A DNA stretch of 46,765 nt from Pseudomonadota bacterium (GTDB taxonomy: Bacteria; Pseudomonadota; Gammaproteobacteria; Steroidobacterales; Woeseiaceae). Shown here in pieces: positions 25,371 through 34,000 of this stretch. A program made the position numbers and the translations under genes. The notes under the pieces are model-generated. The model was not told the DNA's origin, made no database searches, and worked only from the letters and a program-made list of their open reading frames with translations. The DNA lies in NCBI GenBank assembly GCA_022567295.1, contig JADFHE010000017.1, positions 6,768-53,532 of the forward strand, given 5' to 3'. Positions within the stretch are counted from its first letter, which is position 1, and each line of letters opens with the position of its first letter.

Positions 25371-26917
25371 TGCTCATCTCGCGAAACGATGCGACCCGGA
25401 TAGCGCATCGTCGGTGCGCCGTTGTCGAATGCCAGCACACCATTTACCCATACTTTATGTATCCCAACTGACAGGGCGGTGGAGTTCTGCATCGTAGCCC
25501 GGTCCTCGATCACCTTCGGATCGAACAAAACCAGGTCGGCGTAAAACCCTGTCTCGATACGACCCCTGTTCGCGATCCCCATCGCGGCAGCGGACAGTCC
25601 GGTCATTTTGTAAATGGCCTCCGGTAGGGCCAGCACCCCCAGGTCACGTACGTAACGGCCGAGCACACGTGGGAAAGCGCCATATCCTCGTGGATGACCG
25701 GGGCCGTGCCCGCCATCTGAACAGATGTTGGTGAATTCCCAATTCATCAACGCGACAACGTCGGCTTCATTCATACCTTTAGCAATGATGGATGCACCAC
25801 CGCGTCCCGTATCTCGACGATAGTCATCGGCGGCCTGCGTTAATTCCATTAATGTTGTCGGCAGATCTCGTTCAGTTATTCTGGCAACCTCTGCAATTGT
25901 GAGACCGTTGAACTCAGGATTCGGTGCGTATTCCGACAGCACAATGTCTTCTGCCGCTGCGGTGTGTTCGAATGTGAACTCTGCCACCTCTCGATCCGAA
26001 AAATCTCGTTCAGGAAACAGGATCGCCAGATTGCTGGCCCAGCGCTCGTAGGGATAGATATCCGCGGAAACCTCGACGCCATCCTGCCTGGCCGCATTCA
26101 GTTTTTTGATCACGGCGTCTGCCGTACCCCAATAGTCGCGATCGGCCAGCTTGATGTGCGAAATTTGTACTGGCAATCCGGCCTTGCGGCCGATCTGGAC
26201 GATCTCGTCAATGGCATCCATGAATCGATCATCCTCGTCCCGAAGGTGGCTCATGTAACGACCGCCAAAAGCCGCGGAGATTTTCGCCAGCGCAATAACT
26301 TCATCTGTTGTGGAAAAAATACCCGGCTCGTATTCGAGACCGGTAGCCAATCCGATAGCACCGTTTTTCATGTCGGCCTCGACCAGTGCCGCCATAGCGT
26401 CAAGTTCTTCAGGACTTGCCGGCCGTCGATTGTCGTCACCCATCACGACGTAGCGAATGCTATTGTGTGCAGAATATGAAGCGACATTTACAGCGGCAGG
26501 TGATTTCGCAAATGCCAGGTTGAATTCCGCTTGCGAAAGGAATTGCAAGCCATCATCGTCCTTCGAAAAGCCGTCCGCACCGCGCACGATCGTCGTAACG
26601 CCCTGGCTCAAAACGCCGGGCATGTGCCGATACTCGACCATGGCACTGTCATGATGGCTGTGTGTGTCGATAAAACCAGGCGCGAGCACACGGCCGCCGG
26701 CATCAATAACCGTTTCACCCACGAGCGGTTCAAGCGCACCGGTTGCAACGATACGATCGCCATCGAAACGAACTGCGCCGCGCAACGCGCCGTCACCAGA
26801 GCCATCGTAAATGATGGCATTGGTAATAATTGTGCTCGTTACGTTTGGCGCAGGTTCACTACATGAAGCGAGCAACAGCGCGACCGAAAACAGGGGCGTG
26901 AGTAATTTTCTTGGCAT
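25367..26917 (-). CDS. N-acyl-D-amino-acid deacylase-like amidohydrolase, lipoprotein
   Basis: 516 residues from the ATG at 26917, which opens directly into a lipoprotein signal (MPRKLLTPLFSVALLLASC); an ATG at 26989 is less likely. Motifs: IITNAIIYDGSG, APGFIDTHSHHDS (HxH metal site), VLSQGVTTIVRGADGFS, YMSHLRDEDDR, ISHIKLADRDYWG, ICSDGGHGPGHPRGYGAFPRVLGRYV and ANRGRIETGFYADLVLFD. These are the D-aminoacylase family signatures. The known reaction is release of a free D-amino acid from an N-acyl form; here it would act in the periplasm as a lipoprotein. It is coupled by ATGA to the PLP decarboxylase and diverges from the Rieske gene, so it probably belongs to the same catabolic locus. Confidence 0.88.
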   Translation of the reverse strand: MPRKLLTPLFSVALLLASCSEPAPNVTSTIITNAIIYDGSGDGALRGAVRFDGDRIVATGALEPLVGETVIDAGGRVLAPGFIDTHSHHDSAMVEYRHMPGVLSQGVTTIVRGADGFSKDDDGLQFLSQAEFNLAFAKSPAAVNVASYSAHNSIRYVVMGDDNRRPASPEELDAMAALVEADMKNGAIGLATGLEYEPGIFSTTDEVIALAKISAAFGGRYMSHLRDEDDRFMDAIDEIVQIGRKAGLPVQISHIKLADRDYWGTADAVIKKLNAARQDGVEVSADIYPYERWASNLAILFPERDFSDREVAEFTFEHTAAAEDIVLSEYAPNPEFNGLTIAEVARITERDLPTTLMELTQAADDYRRDTGRGGASIIAKGMNEADVVALMNWEFTNICSDGGHGPGHPRGYGAFPRVLGRYVRDLGVLALPEAIYKMTGLSAAAMGIANRGRIETGFYADLVLFDPKVIEDRATMQNSTALSVGIHKVWVNGVLAFDNGAPTMRYPGRIVSRDEQ

Positions 26918-27004
26918 TTCGGTAACCACGTATCTCGTCGACTTATGAGGTTGTGATATCGTAGCAAGTCTTGTCAAAAATCGTTTCATATTGTGGAAGA
27001 AAAA
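26918..27004. promoter_or_regulatory. divergent promoter region between deacylase and Rieske genes
   Basis: 87 bp between the chosen divergent starts. It must contain the promoters for both directions. I see no copy of the 33951-33970 palindrome here and no confident -35/-10 pair, so control by the same regulator is not evident. A GGAAG Shine-Dalgarno at about 26994-26998 serves the Rieske gene. Confidence 0.4.
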
Positions 27005-28225
27005 ATGAGTGCCGTCATGAAAAGGGACGTGCAATCAATCGCAGAATTGATCGCAAGTCAGAAGCCAGGTCATTCACTTGATCAACGGTTTTATACTGAC
27101 CCTGAGATCTACGATCTTGAAGTAGAAAAAATTATCAACCGTAACTGGATACTCGCAGGGCATGTTTCGCAGATGCCGGAGCCGGGTGATTTCAGGGTGC
27201 TCAACGTTGGGCGGGAATCGGCGATCATTGTCCGTGGCAAAGACGGCAATCTCAACGGTTTTGCGAACGTGTGTCGCCATCGCGGATCCCTGGTGTGTCT
27301 CGAGTCTCAAGGTCATGTCGACAAGTTTACTTGTCCCTATCACGGCTGGATGTATGACATTGACGGCAATCTTCATGCCGCACGCAACATGCCCGACGAT
27401 TTCGACAAACGAAGTCACGGTCTAAAGCCGGTTTCCGTTGGCGTCATTCATGGGTTGGTCTTCGTCAGCTTTAGCGATAGTTCACCGTCTCTCGAGGGAG
27501 CCATACATGATCTCGAGGCGCCGATGGCGCTGTTCGATTTCGAGAATCTCAAAGTGGCGGCAGAGAAGAGCTACCATATCGCGGCGAACTGGAAGTTGTC
27601 CGTTGAGAACTACCAGGAGTGCTATCACTGTGCGCACGCGCATCCGGAATATGCTCGGATGCATACGCTGATACTGGACGACGACAAGCGGTCGCGCGTT
27701 CAGAGTGGAATGAAGAAGAGGATGGAGGCCTGTGGCGTCAAGGATTATTCGATCGACTTCGTCGATACCGCCGCGCGTCCTGGCGAGATAGGCTACGGAT
27801 ACTATCGTTCTGCATTGTTCAAGAAATTCAAGACCGGCAGCAAAGATGGCGGCCCGGTCGCACCGCTGCTCGGTAATCTGACCGGCTACGACGGAGGCGC
27901 TACCGACATATCCTTCGGGCCGCTTTCATTCCTATTGGCTTACAGCGACCACGTCGTGTGCTACGTTTTCACGCCCATCGATCACAAGAATTCGAACTGC
28001 CAGATCTACTGGCTTGTTCGAGGGGACGCCGAAGAAGGCAAGGACTACGATGTTGATGCTCTAACCTGGTTGTGGGATATCACGACGGAGCACGACAAGG
28101 TAATCATCGTCAACAATTCCAGGGGCGTGCATTCGAAATACTACGAGCCAGGACCGTTCTCGGGAATGGAGGATCTGGAGCGAATCTACATCGAATGGAT
28201 TCTGGCGGAGTTGCAGCGGCCCTAG
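27005..28225 (+). CDS. Rieske non-heme iron oxygenase alpha subunit, quaternary-amine demethylase type
   Basis: 406 residues from the ATG at 27005, which has GGAAG five bases upstream. The Rieske [2Fe-2S] ligands are Cys90 and His92 (CRHRG) and Cys110 and His113 (CPYHGW). The mononuclear-iron motif is NYQECYHCAHAHPEY, with the two His ligands; an Asp in TTEHDKVI is the likely third ligand. The residue in the bridging position is Glu (QEC) rather than the Asp of ring-hydroxylating enzymes, as I recall for carnitine monooxygenase CntA and glycine-betaine oxygenase relatives. SRGVHSKYYEPGPFS also fits that group. Expected chemistry: oxidative N-demethylation or C-N cleavage of a methylated amine. 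No reductase gene lies in the locus. It ends with a four-base convergent overlap with the permease gene. Confidence 0.9.
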   Translation: MSAVMKRDVQSIAELIASQKPGHSLDQRFYTDPEIYDLEVEKIINRNWILAGHVSQMPEPGDFRVLNVGRESAIIVRGKDGNLNGFANVCRHRGSLVCLESQGHVDKFTCPYHGWMYDIDGNLHAARNMPDDFDKRSHGLKPVSVGVIHGLVFVSFSDSSPSLEGAIHDLEAPMALFDFENLKVAAEKSYHIAANWKLSVENYQECYHCAHAHPEYARMHTLILDDDKRSRVQSGMKKRMEACGVKDYSIDFVDTAARPGEIGYGYYRSALFKKFKTGSKDGGPVAPLLGNLTGYDGGATDISFGPLSFLLAYSDHVVCYVFTPIDHKNSNCQIYWLVRGDAEEGKDYDVDALTWLWDITTEHDKVIIVNNSRGVHSKYYEPGPFSGMEDLERIYIEWILAELQRP

Positions 28226-29034
28226 GTGTTCGACGATGTCCTCGCGATCCGTCGGGAAACCAACCAGGCGATTGCAACGCCGACACTGACGGCGGCGATG
28301 ATCATCGATGCAAGCGCGTTGATATCGGGTGACACGCCGAGTTTGACCTTCGAAAAAATGTACATCGGGAGCGTGGTGCTTCCCGGCCCGGAGACGAAAC
28401 TCGCGATAACCAAATCGTCGAGAGACAGCGTAAACGATAGCAACCAGCCCGCGATCATCGCCGGTGCGATGAGCGGCAGTGTGATATCAAACACTACTCG
28501 TAGCGGCCGTCCGCCAAGATCCATCGCGGCCTCTTCAAGCGACTCATCCATCGCCATCAATCGCGATTGCACGATGACGGCAACATAGGCCATCGCAAAC
28601 GTTGTGTGCGCAATGGCTATTGTTGAGAAACCGCGTTGGCCAGGCCAGCCGGTCAGCTGTTGCAGTGTCACAAAAAACAACAACAATGACAGGCCTGTGA
28701 TCACTTCGGGCATAATCATGGGCGAGAAAATCATTCCCGAGAATAACGTGCGACCCTTGAAGCGGCCGAATCTTGCCAGCACAAGTCCGGCCATAGTTCC
28801 CAGTATTGTGGCTGCCGTAGCGCTAGTAACTGCAATGCGCAAGCTAAGAAATGCTGCGTCCAGTATCAGATCGTTTTGCAGAAGCTCGCCGTACCAGCGG
28901 GTCGAGAAGCCACCCCAGACCGTCGCGATGGCGGAGTCGTTAAATGAATAGATAACGACCAGCAGCAACGGAATATAGAGAAACGCGTAACCGAACGATA
29001 ATACGGAAATAATGAACCGGGAATGGTGCGTCAT
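28222..29034 (-). CDS. potC-like: ABC transporter permease, PotC-like
   Basis: 270 residues, six hydrophobic helices. The conserved permease-ATPase contact loop (EAA) is EEAAMDLGGRPLRVVFDITLPLIAPAMIAG. The N-terminal YAFLYIPLLLVVIYSFNDS and the late SLDDLVIASFVSGPGSTTLPMYIFSKVKLGVSPDINALA are typical of PotC/YdcV-type permeases of polyamine-class importers. It overlaps the PotB-like gene by four bases and is the last gene of the operon. With the three upstream genes it forms a complete high-affinity importer, probably for a cationic or zwitterionic amine. Confidence 0.92.
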   Translation of the reverse strand: MTHHSRFIISVLSFGYAFLYIPLLLVVIYSFNDSAIATVWGGFSTRWYGELLQNDLILDAAFLSLRIAVTSATAATILGTMAGLVLARFGRFKGRTLFSGMIFSPMIMPEVITGLSLLLFFVTLQQLTGWPGQRGFSTIAIAHTTFAMAYVAVIVQSRLMAMDESLEEAAMDLGGRPLRVVFDITLPLIAPAMIAGWLLSFTLSLDDLVIASFVSGPGSTTLPMYIFSKVKLGVSPDINALASMIIAAVSVGVAIAWLVSRRIARTSSNT

Positions 29035-29927
29035 ACTGCCTCCTCCTGGTCTCGAGCTTGATGTCGCTGCAACAAGACGATAGGGACGACAAGCAATAAC
29101 AACAAAATAATCGCGACGGCGGACGCCAGTGGCCAGTCACGGTTGACAAAGAACTCGTCAAACAGCACGCGACCGATCAACAACGATTCCGGCCCACCGA
29201 GAAGGTAAGGAATAACGTACTCCCCCATCGCCGGGATGAGCACGAGCAAGCAGCCAGCGATTATACCGGGCTTTGCGAGCGGCCATGTGATGTCCCAGAA
29301 CGCCCTGCTACGTGATGCGCCAAGATCCTGTGCGGCATCAACCAGGTCCAAGTCCATACGTTCAAGCGACGCGTACAGCGGCAATATCATGAACGGCAAA
29401 TACGAGTAGGCGAGGCCGATCAACACGGCGAAATCGGTATACATCATTTGGATAGGTTCATCGATGGCGCCGAGCCACATAAGGAAATTATTGATAACCC
29501 CGTAGTTGTTCATTAATCCCATCCACGCGTAGACGCGTAGCAGAAACGAAATCCAGAACGGCAAGACGATCAGAAGCAGAAGCAGGCTTCGAGTGGACGG
29601 GTTCGAACGTGCAATTCCGTAGGCCATCGGAAAACCAAGCGCGAGGCACATGATAGTAGCGGCAGCAGCCATCAGCACGGATCGCATATAGGTGATGGCA
29701 TAAAATTTGTCCGTGAGTATGAAGGTGAAACTGTCTACCGACGCCTTCAGGCTGCCTGTCTCGTCAAATGTCGGCGTAAATGGTGGTTGTGCGATTATCG
29801 GATCAGCCAGGCTGATCTTGAAAATGATGGCGAACGGTGCGAGAAAAAAGACCAGTAACCACAAGTAGGGTGCAACTATGGCCACGCGCCGCCACATTTC
29901 ATCCTGTTGTTGGGTTGCCAGTGACAT
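29031..29927 (-). CDS. potB-like: ABC transporter permease, PotB-like
   Basis: 298 residues, six hydrophobic helices with a long periplasmic loop after the first. LVDAAQDLGASRSRAFWDITWPLAKPGIIAGCLLVLIPAMGEYVIPYLLGG is the EAA loop and following helix characteristic of PotB/PotH-type permeases. It starts six bases after the ATPase gene and ends by overlapping the PotC-like gene by four bases. It would form the heterodimeric membrane channel with PotC-like. Confidence 0.92.
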   Translation of the reverse strand: MSLATQQQDEMWRRVAIVAPYLWLLVFFLAPFAIIFKISLADPIIAQPPFTPTFDETGSLKASVDSFTFILTDKFYAITYMRSVLMAAAATIMCLALGFPMAYGIARSNPSTRSLLLLLIVLPFWISFLLRVYAWMGLMNNYGVINNFLMWLGAIDEPIQMMYTDFAVLIGLAYSYLPFMILPLYASLERMDLDLVDAAQDLGASRSRAFWDITWPLAKPGIIAGCLLVLIPAMGEYVIPYLLGGPESLLIGRVLFDEFFVNRDWPLASAVAIILLLLLVVPIVLLQRHQARDQEEAV

Positions 29928-29933
29928 CGTCGC

Positions 29934-31025
29934 CTAATCCAGCAAAACGACAGCGCTGCGCGGGCGCCACGAAATCCAGACTTTGTCTTCCCACTCAAGG
30001 AAGCGCGTCACTGAGCGCCTGCGATTTTGTGAACTGACCTGAACTATTTTCCCGGACTTGAGACGAATGCGATAAAGAGAGCGATTACCGAGGTAACCGA
30101 GGTCATCAACCATTCCCTGTACGCAAACACCGTCTTCATCAGCGGGCTTTTCCTTGCTAACGAATATCTTTTCAGGCCGGACGGCGATATCAATTTCCTG
30201 CCCGACCTCGACCAGTTGCCGCCCCAGTGCCGTCAGCGTTTCACCGATCTCATCGGAATATACCTGGATCTGATTTTCGCCGACAACTGTGACGATACCC
30301 TCAAACATGTTTATCGTGCCGATAAAGTCTGCGACGAACCGGTTCGTTGGGAACTCGTAAATCTCTTTCGGCGTACCAATCTGTTCGAACCGCCCTTCGT
30401 CCATCACCGCAATACGGCCGGAAAGCGTCATGGCCTCTTCCTGGTCGTGAGTTACTACAACAAAGGTAATGCCAAGTTCGTCCTGAATGTTCATGAGTTC
30501 GAACTGGGTTCGTTCGCGGAGTTTCTTGTCCAGCGCAGCTAGTGGTTCATCCAATAACAGCACTTTTGGCTGCTTTATTAGTGCGCGCGCAAGTGCAACG
30601 CGTTGTGTTTGTCCACCGGACAACTGATTGGGGTTGCGGGTTTCCAGTTCCGACAACTGCACAAGCTCCAGCATCTGATCGACACGTTTTTTAATTTCGG
30701 GCTTCGCGATGCCATCTTTGCGCAGGCCGTAGCCGACATTCTTTGCTACGTTCATGTGAGGAAAAATTGCGTAAGACTGAAACATCATATTGACCGGCCG
30801 GTCGTAAGGAGCCATGTTCGTGACATCCACTCCGTCGATTTTTATGGTGCCGGACGATGGAATTTCGAATCCGGCCAGCATGCGCAACAGCGTAGTCTTG
30901 CCGCAGCCCGATCCGCCCAGGATCGAGAATAGTTCGCCCTGGCCAATTTCGAGATCAACGTTGTCGACAGCTTTGAAGTCGCCGAATAACTTGCTGACGC
31001 CTTCAATGCATATGAAGTCTTTCAT
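29934..31025 (-). CDS. potA-like: ABC transporter ATP-binding protein, PotA-like
   Basis: 363 residues. Walker A LGGSGCGKTTLLRMLAGFE, Q-loop NMMFQSYAIFPHMNV, signature LSGGQTQRVALARAL, Walker B LLLDEPLAALDKKLRE and H-loop VVTHDQEEAM are all intact. The C-terminal 120 residues (FEGIVTVVGENQIQVYS ... AVRPEKIFVSKE) form a TOBE regulatory domain as in PotA. It overlaps the binding-protein gene by four bases and lies six bases before the permease gene. It energises the importer; substrate selectivity is set by the binding protein. Confidence 0.94.
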   Translation of the reverse strand: MKDFICIEGVSKLFGDFKAVDNVDLEIGQGELFSILGGSGCGKTTLLRMLAGFEIPSSGTIKIDGVDVTNMAPYDRPVNMMFQSYAIFPHMNVAKNVGYGLRKDGIAKPEIKKRVDQMLELVQLSELETRNPNQLSGGQTQRVALARALIKQPKVLLLDEPLAALDKKLRERTQFELMNIQDELGITFVVVTHDQEEAMTLSGRIAVMDEGRFEQIGTPKEIYEFPTNRFVADFIGTINMFEGIVTVVGENQIQVYSDEIGETLTALGRQLVEVGQEIDIAVRPEKIFVSKEKPADEDGVCVQGMVDDLGYLGNRSLYRIRLKSGKIVQVSSQNRRRSVTRFLEWEDKVWISWRPRSAVVLLD

Positions 31026-32137
31026 AAACCACTCTTTACGCGCGCAAAGGCACGAGTTCTGACGCGCTCTTGTTTCGGCTCCGCGGAGACAATTGGATAC
31101 AACAGAGCCCAGACTTCATCATCCGGAAAAATTGCCTTGTTGTTATATATGGCGGGGTCGATCAGGCTCCATGATGCCTGGTTGGCATTTGCGTAGTTAA
31201 CCGTATTCACTATGTCGGCGGCGATATCCCCGCGCAACATGAAGTCGATGAACTTGTAGGCGTTATCGGTGTGTGGCGCATCCGACAGAATATACATGCC
31301 ATCCACCCACAGCCCGGAACCTTCTTTGGGTACCGTGTATCGCAGCTCAATATCCAGGCCCGCTTCCGCCGCACGTTTCGCCGCGGTCGCGTAGTCGCCC
31401 GACCAACTCATCGCGACACAGACTTCCTTGTTCGGGAGATCGGACAGCATTTTCGTGTTGCTAAAATAGCGAACGTAGGGCCGCACTTTCGCCAATTGCG
31501 CTTCAGCAGCGGCGAGACTCTCGTCGTCGGACGCCGTTGGATCCAGTCCCAGGTAGGCGAGCACCATCGGAAACAAATCGGTTGAACCGTCGAGAAGACT
31601 GACGCCGCAATCGGCCAACTTGGAGATGACCTCCGGATCGAACAGGATGTCACCGCTGTCCATGGGATGATCGGGCAGTCGTTCGCGAACCATCTCGACA
31701 TTCCAGGCGTAACCCGTTGTGCCCCAGTGATACGGAATGTTGTAGTCGAGAACGACCTCATAGACGCCAATTCGACTCATGATATTGGCATCCAGGTTCT
31801 TGAAGTTGGTGAACCTGCTCTTGTCGAGGCTTTGAAAAATCCCGATCGGTGCGAGGCGCGACGAGAATTGATTACTGTGGATAACAACATCGTAGCCACT
31901 CTGACCCGCCAGCAATTTGACGTCGACGACTTCGGATGAGTCGTACATGTCGTAATTAACCTTTATTCCGGTTTCGGCCTCGAATTTTTTGACCGTATCC
32001 GGGGCGATGTAATCGGCCCAGTTATAGACGTTGACGATGTTTTCGTTATTACGAGCGCCGTCCCCGTTACCCCCGCAAGCACCGGCGAGTAATAAGAGAA
32101 TGATTGTGCCGGTGCGATACAGGTGTTGAAAAGTCAC
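31022..32137 (-). CDS. potD-like: extracellular solute-binding protein, PotD/PotF-like lipoprotein
   Basis: 371 residues from the GTG at 32137, which overlaps the acyl-CoA dehydrogenase stop (GTGA); longer readings run deep into that gene. A lipoprotein-type signal (TIILLLLAGAC) precedes NVYNWADYIAPDTVKKFEAETGIKVNYDMYDSSEV, the standard start of mature PotD-family proteins. GTTGYAWNVEMV, VCVAMSWSGDYATAAKRA and YTVPKEGSGLWVDGMYIL line the binding cleft in this family. Family ligands are putrescine, spermidine and other cationic or betaine-like amines. Because the gene sits between an acyl-CoA dehydrogenase and the ATPase in a BetI-like regulator operon, its ligand is probably the substrate of the locus. 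Confidence 0.91.
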   Translation of the reverse strand: MTFQHLYRTGTIILLLLAGACGGNGDGARNNENIVNVYNWADYIAPDTVKKFEAETGIKVNYDMYDSSEVVDVKLLAGQSGYDVVIHSNQFSSRLAPIGIFQSLDKSRFTNFKNLDANIMSRIGVYEVVLDYNIPYHWGTTGYAWNVEMVRERLPDHPMDSGDILFDPEVISKLADCGVSLLDGSTDLFPMVLAYLGLDPTASDDESLAAAEAQLAKVRPYVRYFSNTKMLSDLPNKEVCVAMSWSGDYATAAKRAAEAGLDIELRYTVPKEGSGLWVDGMYILSDAPHTDNAYKFIDFMLRGDIAADIVNTVNYANANQASWSLIDPAIYNNKAIFPDDEVWALLYPIVSAEPKQERVRTRAFARVKSGL

Positions 32138-33294
32138 ATTTCGTCCAGGCCGCGCTTCAGAAGCGATCGGGCGATTATAAGGCGTTGAATCTCGCTTGTA
32201 CCCTCCCAAATTCGATCAACACGCAATTCGCGGAAAAAACGCTCAGCGACGTTCTCGCGCATGTAGCCGCGACCGCCGAATATCTGTACTGCTCTATCGG
32301 CAACGCGATTCGCCATCTCGGACACATAGAGCTTCACCATCGAGCAGCGACTGTGCAAGACTTTGACGTTCTCGCCTCGATCCACGGCACGCGCTGCCTC
32401 GTAGGTCATGAGTCGTGAAGCGTAAAGCTCGGTCGCGCTATCGGCCAGCATGACCTGAATAAGCTGTTTTTCGCTGAGCGGCACACCGTCGACGACGCGC
32501 TCATTCGCGAAGGCCATCGCTTCTTCGATCAACCGTGCTGCCGCCCCGCAACACCGGGCACCGATCATCAACCGCTCATGCCGGAACCAGCTGTGCATGT
32601 AGGCCATGCCGTCGCCGGATTTGCCCACACGTTGAGAGGCCGGAACGCGAACATCGGTGAACTGATAGGTCGGATGGTGGGCCGCATAGGTATGACTGAA
32701 TTTCGGTGTTGCAGTGATCTCGATCCCTGGCGTTCCCTGATCGACCAGAAAAAGCACATCATCGTTGTCGTCCGGAATACGCCCCTGAAACCAGAAGAAG
32801 TCAGCTAAATTCCCGCTTGTGACGTACCATTTTTCTCCATTCAAGACATAGTCGTCGCCATCCCTGGTGGCCGTGGCCTCGAGGGCCGTCAGGTCTGAGC
32901 CCGGGCCGGACTCAGTGATGGCGTAACAATCCTTTTTTTCACCCCGCATCATGGGCAGAATGTATTTCTCAATCTGGCTTTCTGAGCAGGCATCGAACAT
33001 CCATTCCTGGGCCTCGGCGAAACACCACGACAGGGCATTGGTCACGCGACCGAGCTGCTCCCAAAGCGCAACCTGCGACTCCATCGGCAGCTCGAGACCA
33101 CCGTGGCTCTTGGGAACATCGATGGCGGTGAAGCCGAGCTCGATCGCACGCTTCTTGTTGCGGCTGGTAATTTCTTGCGGCAATACTCCATCGTTTAACT
33201 CTGCCTCAACTTCGTGCGGTTGCAGATACTCATCGGCGTATTCACGGGCGATCGCTCGCCAGTGTTGAGCGTCTTTACTCGTTTCGATTTTCAA
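32134..33294 (-). CDS. acyl-CoA dehydrogenase
   Basis: 386 residues from the TTG at 33294, which follows the regulator's stop by seven bases; an ATG at 33354 would overlap the regulator gene. The FAD-binding motif CYAITESGPGSDLTALEATA, the substrate-loop NGEKWYVTSGNLADFFWF, and the terminal GGRGYMRENVAERFFRELRVDRIWEGTSEIQR, whose Glu near residue 364 is at the catalytic-base position, are intact. The enzyme would introduce a 2,3-double bond into an acyl-CoA and pass electrons to ETF. Lying between a BetI-like regulator and an amine importer, it probably works on a CoA thioester derived from the imported compound, together with the ADP-forming CoA ligase of the divergent operon. Confidence 0.92.
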   Translation of the reverse strand: MKIETSKDAQHWRAIAREYADEYLQPHEVEAELNDGVLPQEITSRNKKRAIELGFTAIDVPKSHGGLELPMESQVALWEQLGRVTNALSWCFAEAQEWMFDACSESQIEKYILPMMRGEKKDCYAITESGPGSDLTALEATATRDGDDYVLNGEKWYVTSGNLADFFWFQGRIPDDNDDVLFLVDQGTPGIEITATPKFSHTYAAHHPTYQFTDVRVPASQRVGKSGDGMAYMHSWFRHERLMIGARCCGAAARLIEEAMAFANERVVDGVPLSEKQLIQVMLADSATELYASRLMTYEAARAVDRGENVKVLHSRCSMVKLYVSEMANRVADRAVQIFGGRGYMRENVAERFFRELRVDRIWEGTSEIQRLIIARSLLKRGLDEM

Positions 33295-33301
33295 AGTCTT
33301 C

Positions 33302-33931
33302 TCACAACGGAAAGTGTTCGGGGAAAATGCTGTGCAGATACTCGTCCACGGCAATCATGGCATTCTGACGATCAAATAGTTTTGGGCTGATCAGGCAGGA
33401 AAGCCACATGCCGTTAGTCATTGAGGCAAGCGCAGTCGATATCGCTAATGCGGTGATGTTTTTGTAGTCGCCTTCAGCGATCAATTGACTGCAGAGACTA
33501 CGAACGATCTCATCGTAGTATTCGTCCGATTTCTCGCAGATATCCCGATAGATTGGCCGCGACTTCACCTCGCCCCAGAATGCGAACCAGACCGCGACCT
33601 TGCGGCGGTCCAGAACAGAAGGGCTCAGATCGAGTTTCATCAGGGCATGCAGTTTGTCTGCGGCTCCCGGGCCTGATTTTTCGTATGCGTGGCTGAATTG
33701 AGTTTTGTACTCGTCAGCGAGATAGCGCAGCGTCTCGTTAAGCAAATTATCCTTGCTCTCGAAGTGCAGATTGACAATGCCTTGCGAGAGGCCGGCTTCG
33801 CCGGCGACATCGCCCAACGTTGTGCTGCCCATTCCTTTGCGCGCAATGCACTTCATTGTCGCGTCAATGAGCTGCTGCCGGCGTTTCTCGCGGGTCGCGG
33901 TGCGACTTGTTTTTTTTGCTGTGGTCGCCAT
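33302..33931 (-). CDS. TetR family regulator, BetI-like
   Basis: 209 residues from the ATG at 33931, the start that leaves the palindromic operator outside the gene. The N-terminal helix-turn-helix domain is REKRRQQLIDATMKCIARKGMGSTTLGDVAGEAGLSQGIVNLHFESKDNLL. The ligand-binding half has LDRRKVAVWFAFWGEVKSRPIYRDIC and ALASMTNGMWLSCLI, resembling the C-terminal domain of BetI, the choline-responsive repressor. It heads the operon with acyl-CoA dehydrogenase and PotDABC-like genes and diverges from the catabolic operon beginning at 34001. The palindrome at 33951-33970, between the two starts, is the obvious binding site, so it probably represses both operons until the substrate or an acyl-CoA derivative appears. 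Confidence 0.92.
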   Translation of the reverse strand: MATTAKKTSRTATREKRRQQLIDATMKCIARKGMGSTTLGDVAGEAGLSQGIVNLHFESKDNLLNETLRYLADEYKTQFSHAYEKSGPGAADKLHALMKLDLSPSVLDRRKVAVWFAFWGEVKSRPIYRDICEKSDEYYDEIVRSLCSQLIAEGDYKNITALAISTALASMTNGMWLSCLISPKLFDRQNAMIAVDEYLHSIFPEHFPL

Positions 33932-33950
33932 CGCTGAAGTATGCCATAAT

Positions 33951-33970
33951 ATGAATGAATACTCATTCAT
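33951..33970. promoter_or_regulatory. perfect palindromic operator, probable TetR-family binding site
   Basis: ATGAATGAATACTCATTCAT: two perfect 8-bp inverted arms (ATGAATGA / TCATTCAT) with a 4-bp spacer. It lies 19 bp before the regulator's ATG and 30 bp before the aminotransferase ATG, so one site could control both directions. From memory, it fits the consensus TGAATGAMTANTCATTCA reported for the TetR-family FadR of Bacillus, which responds to acyl-CoAs. That resemblance does not prove the ligand here. Confidence 0.75.
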
Positions 33971-34000
33971 TTTTATCGATTCATTACACTGGAGACCCGC

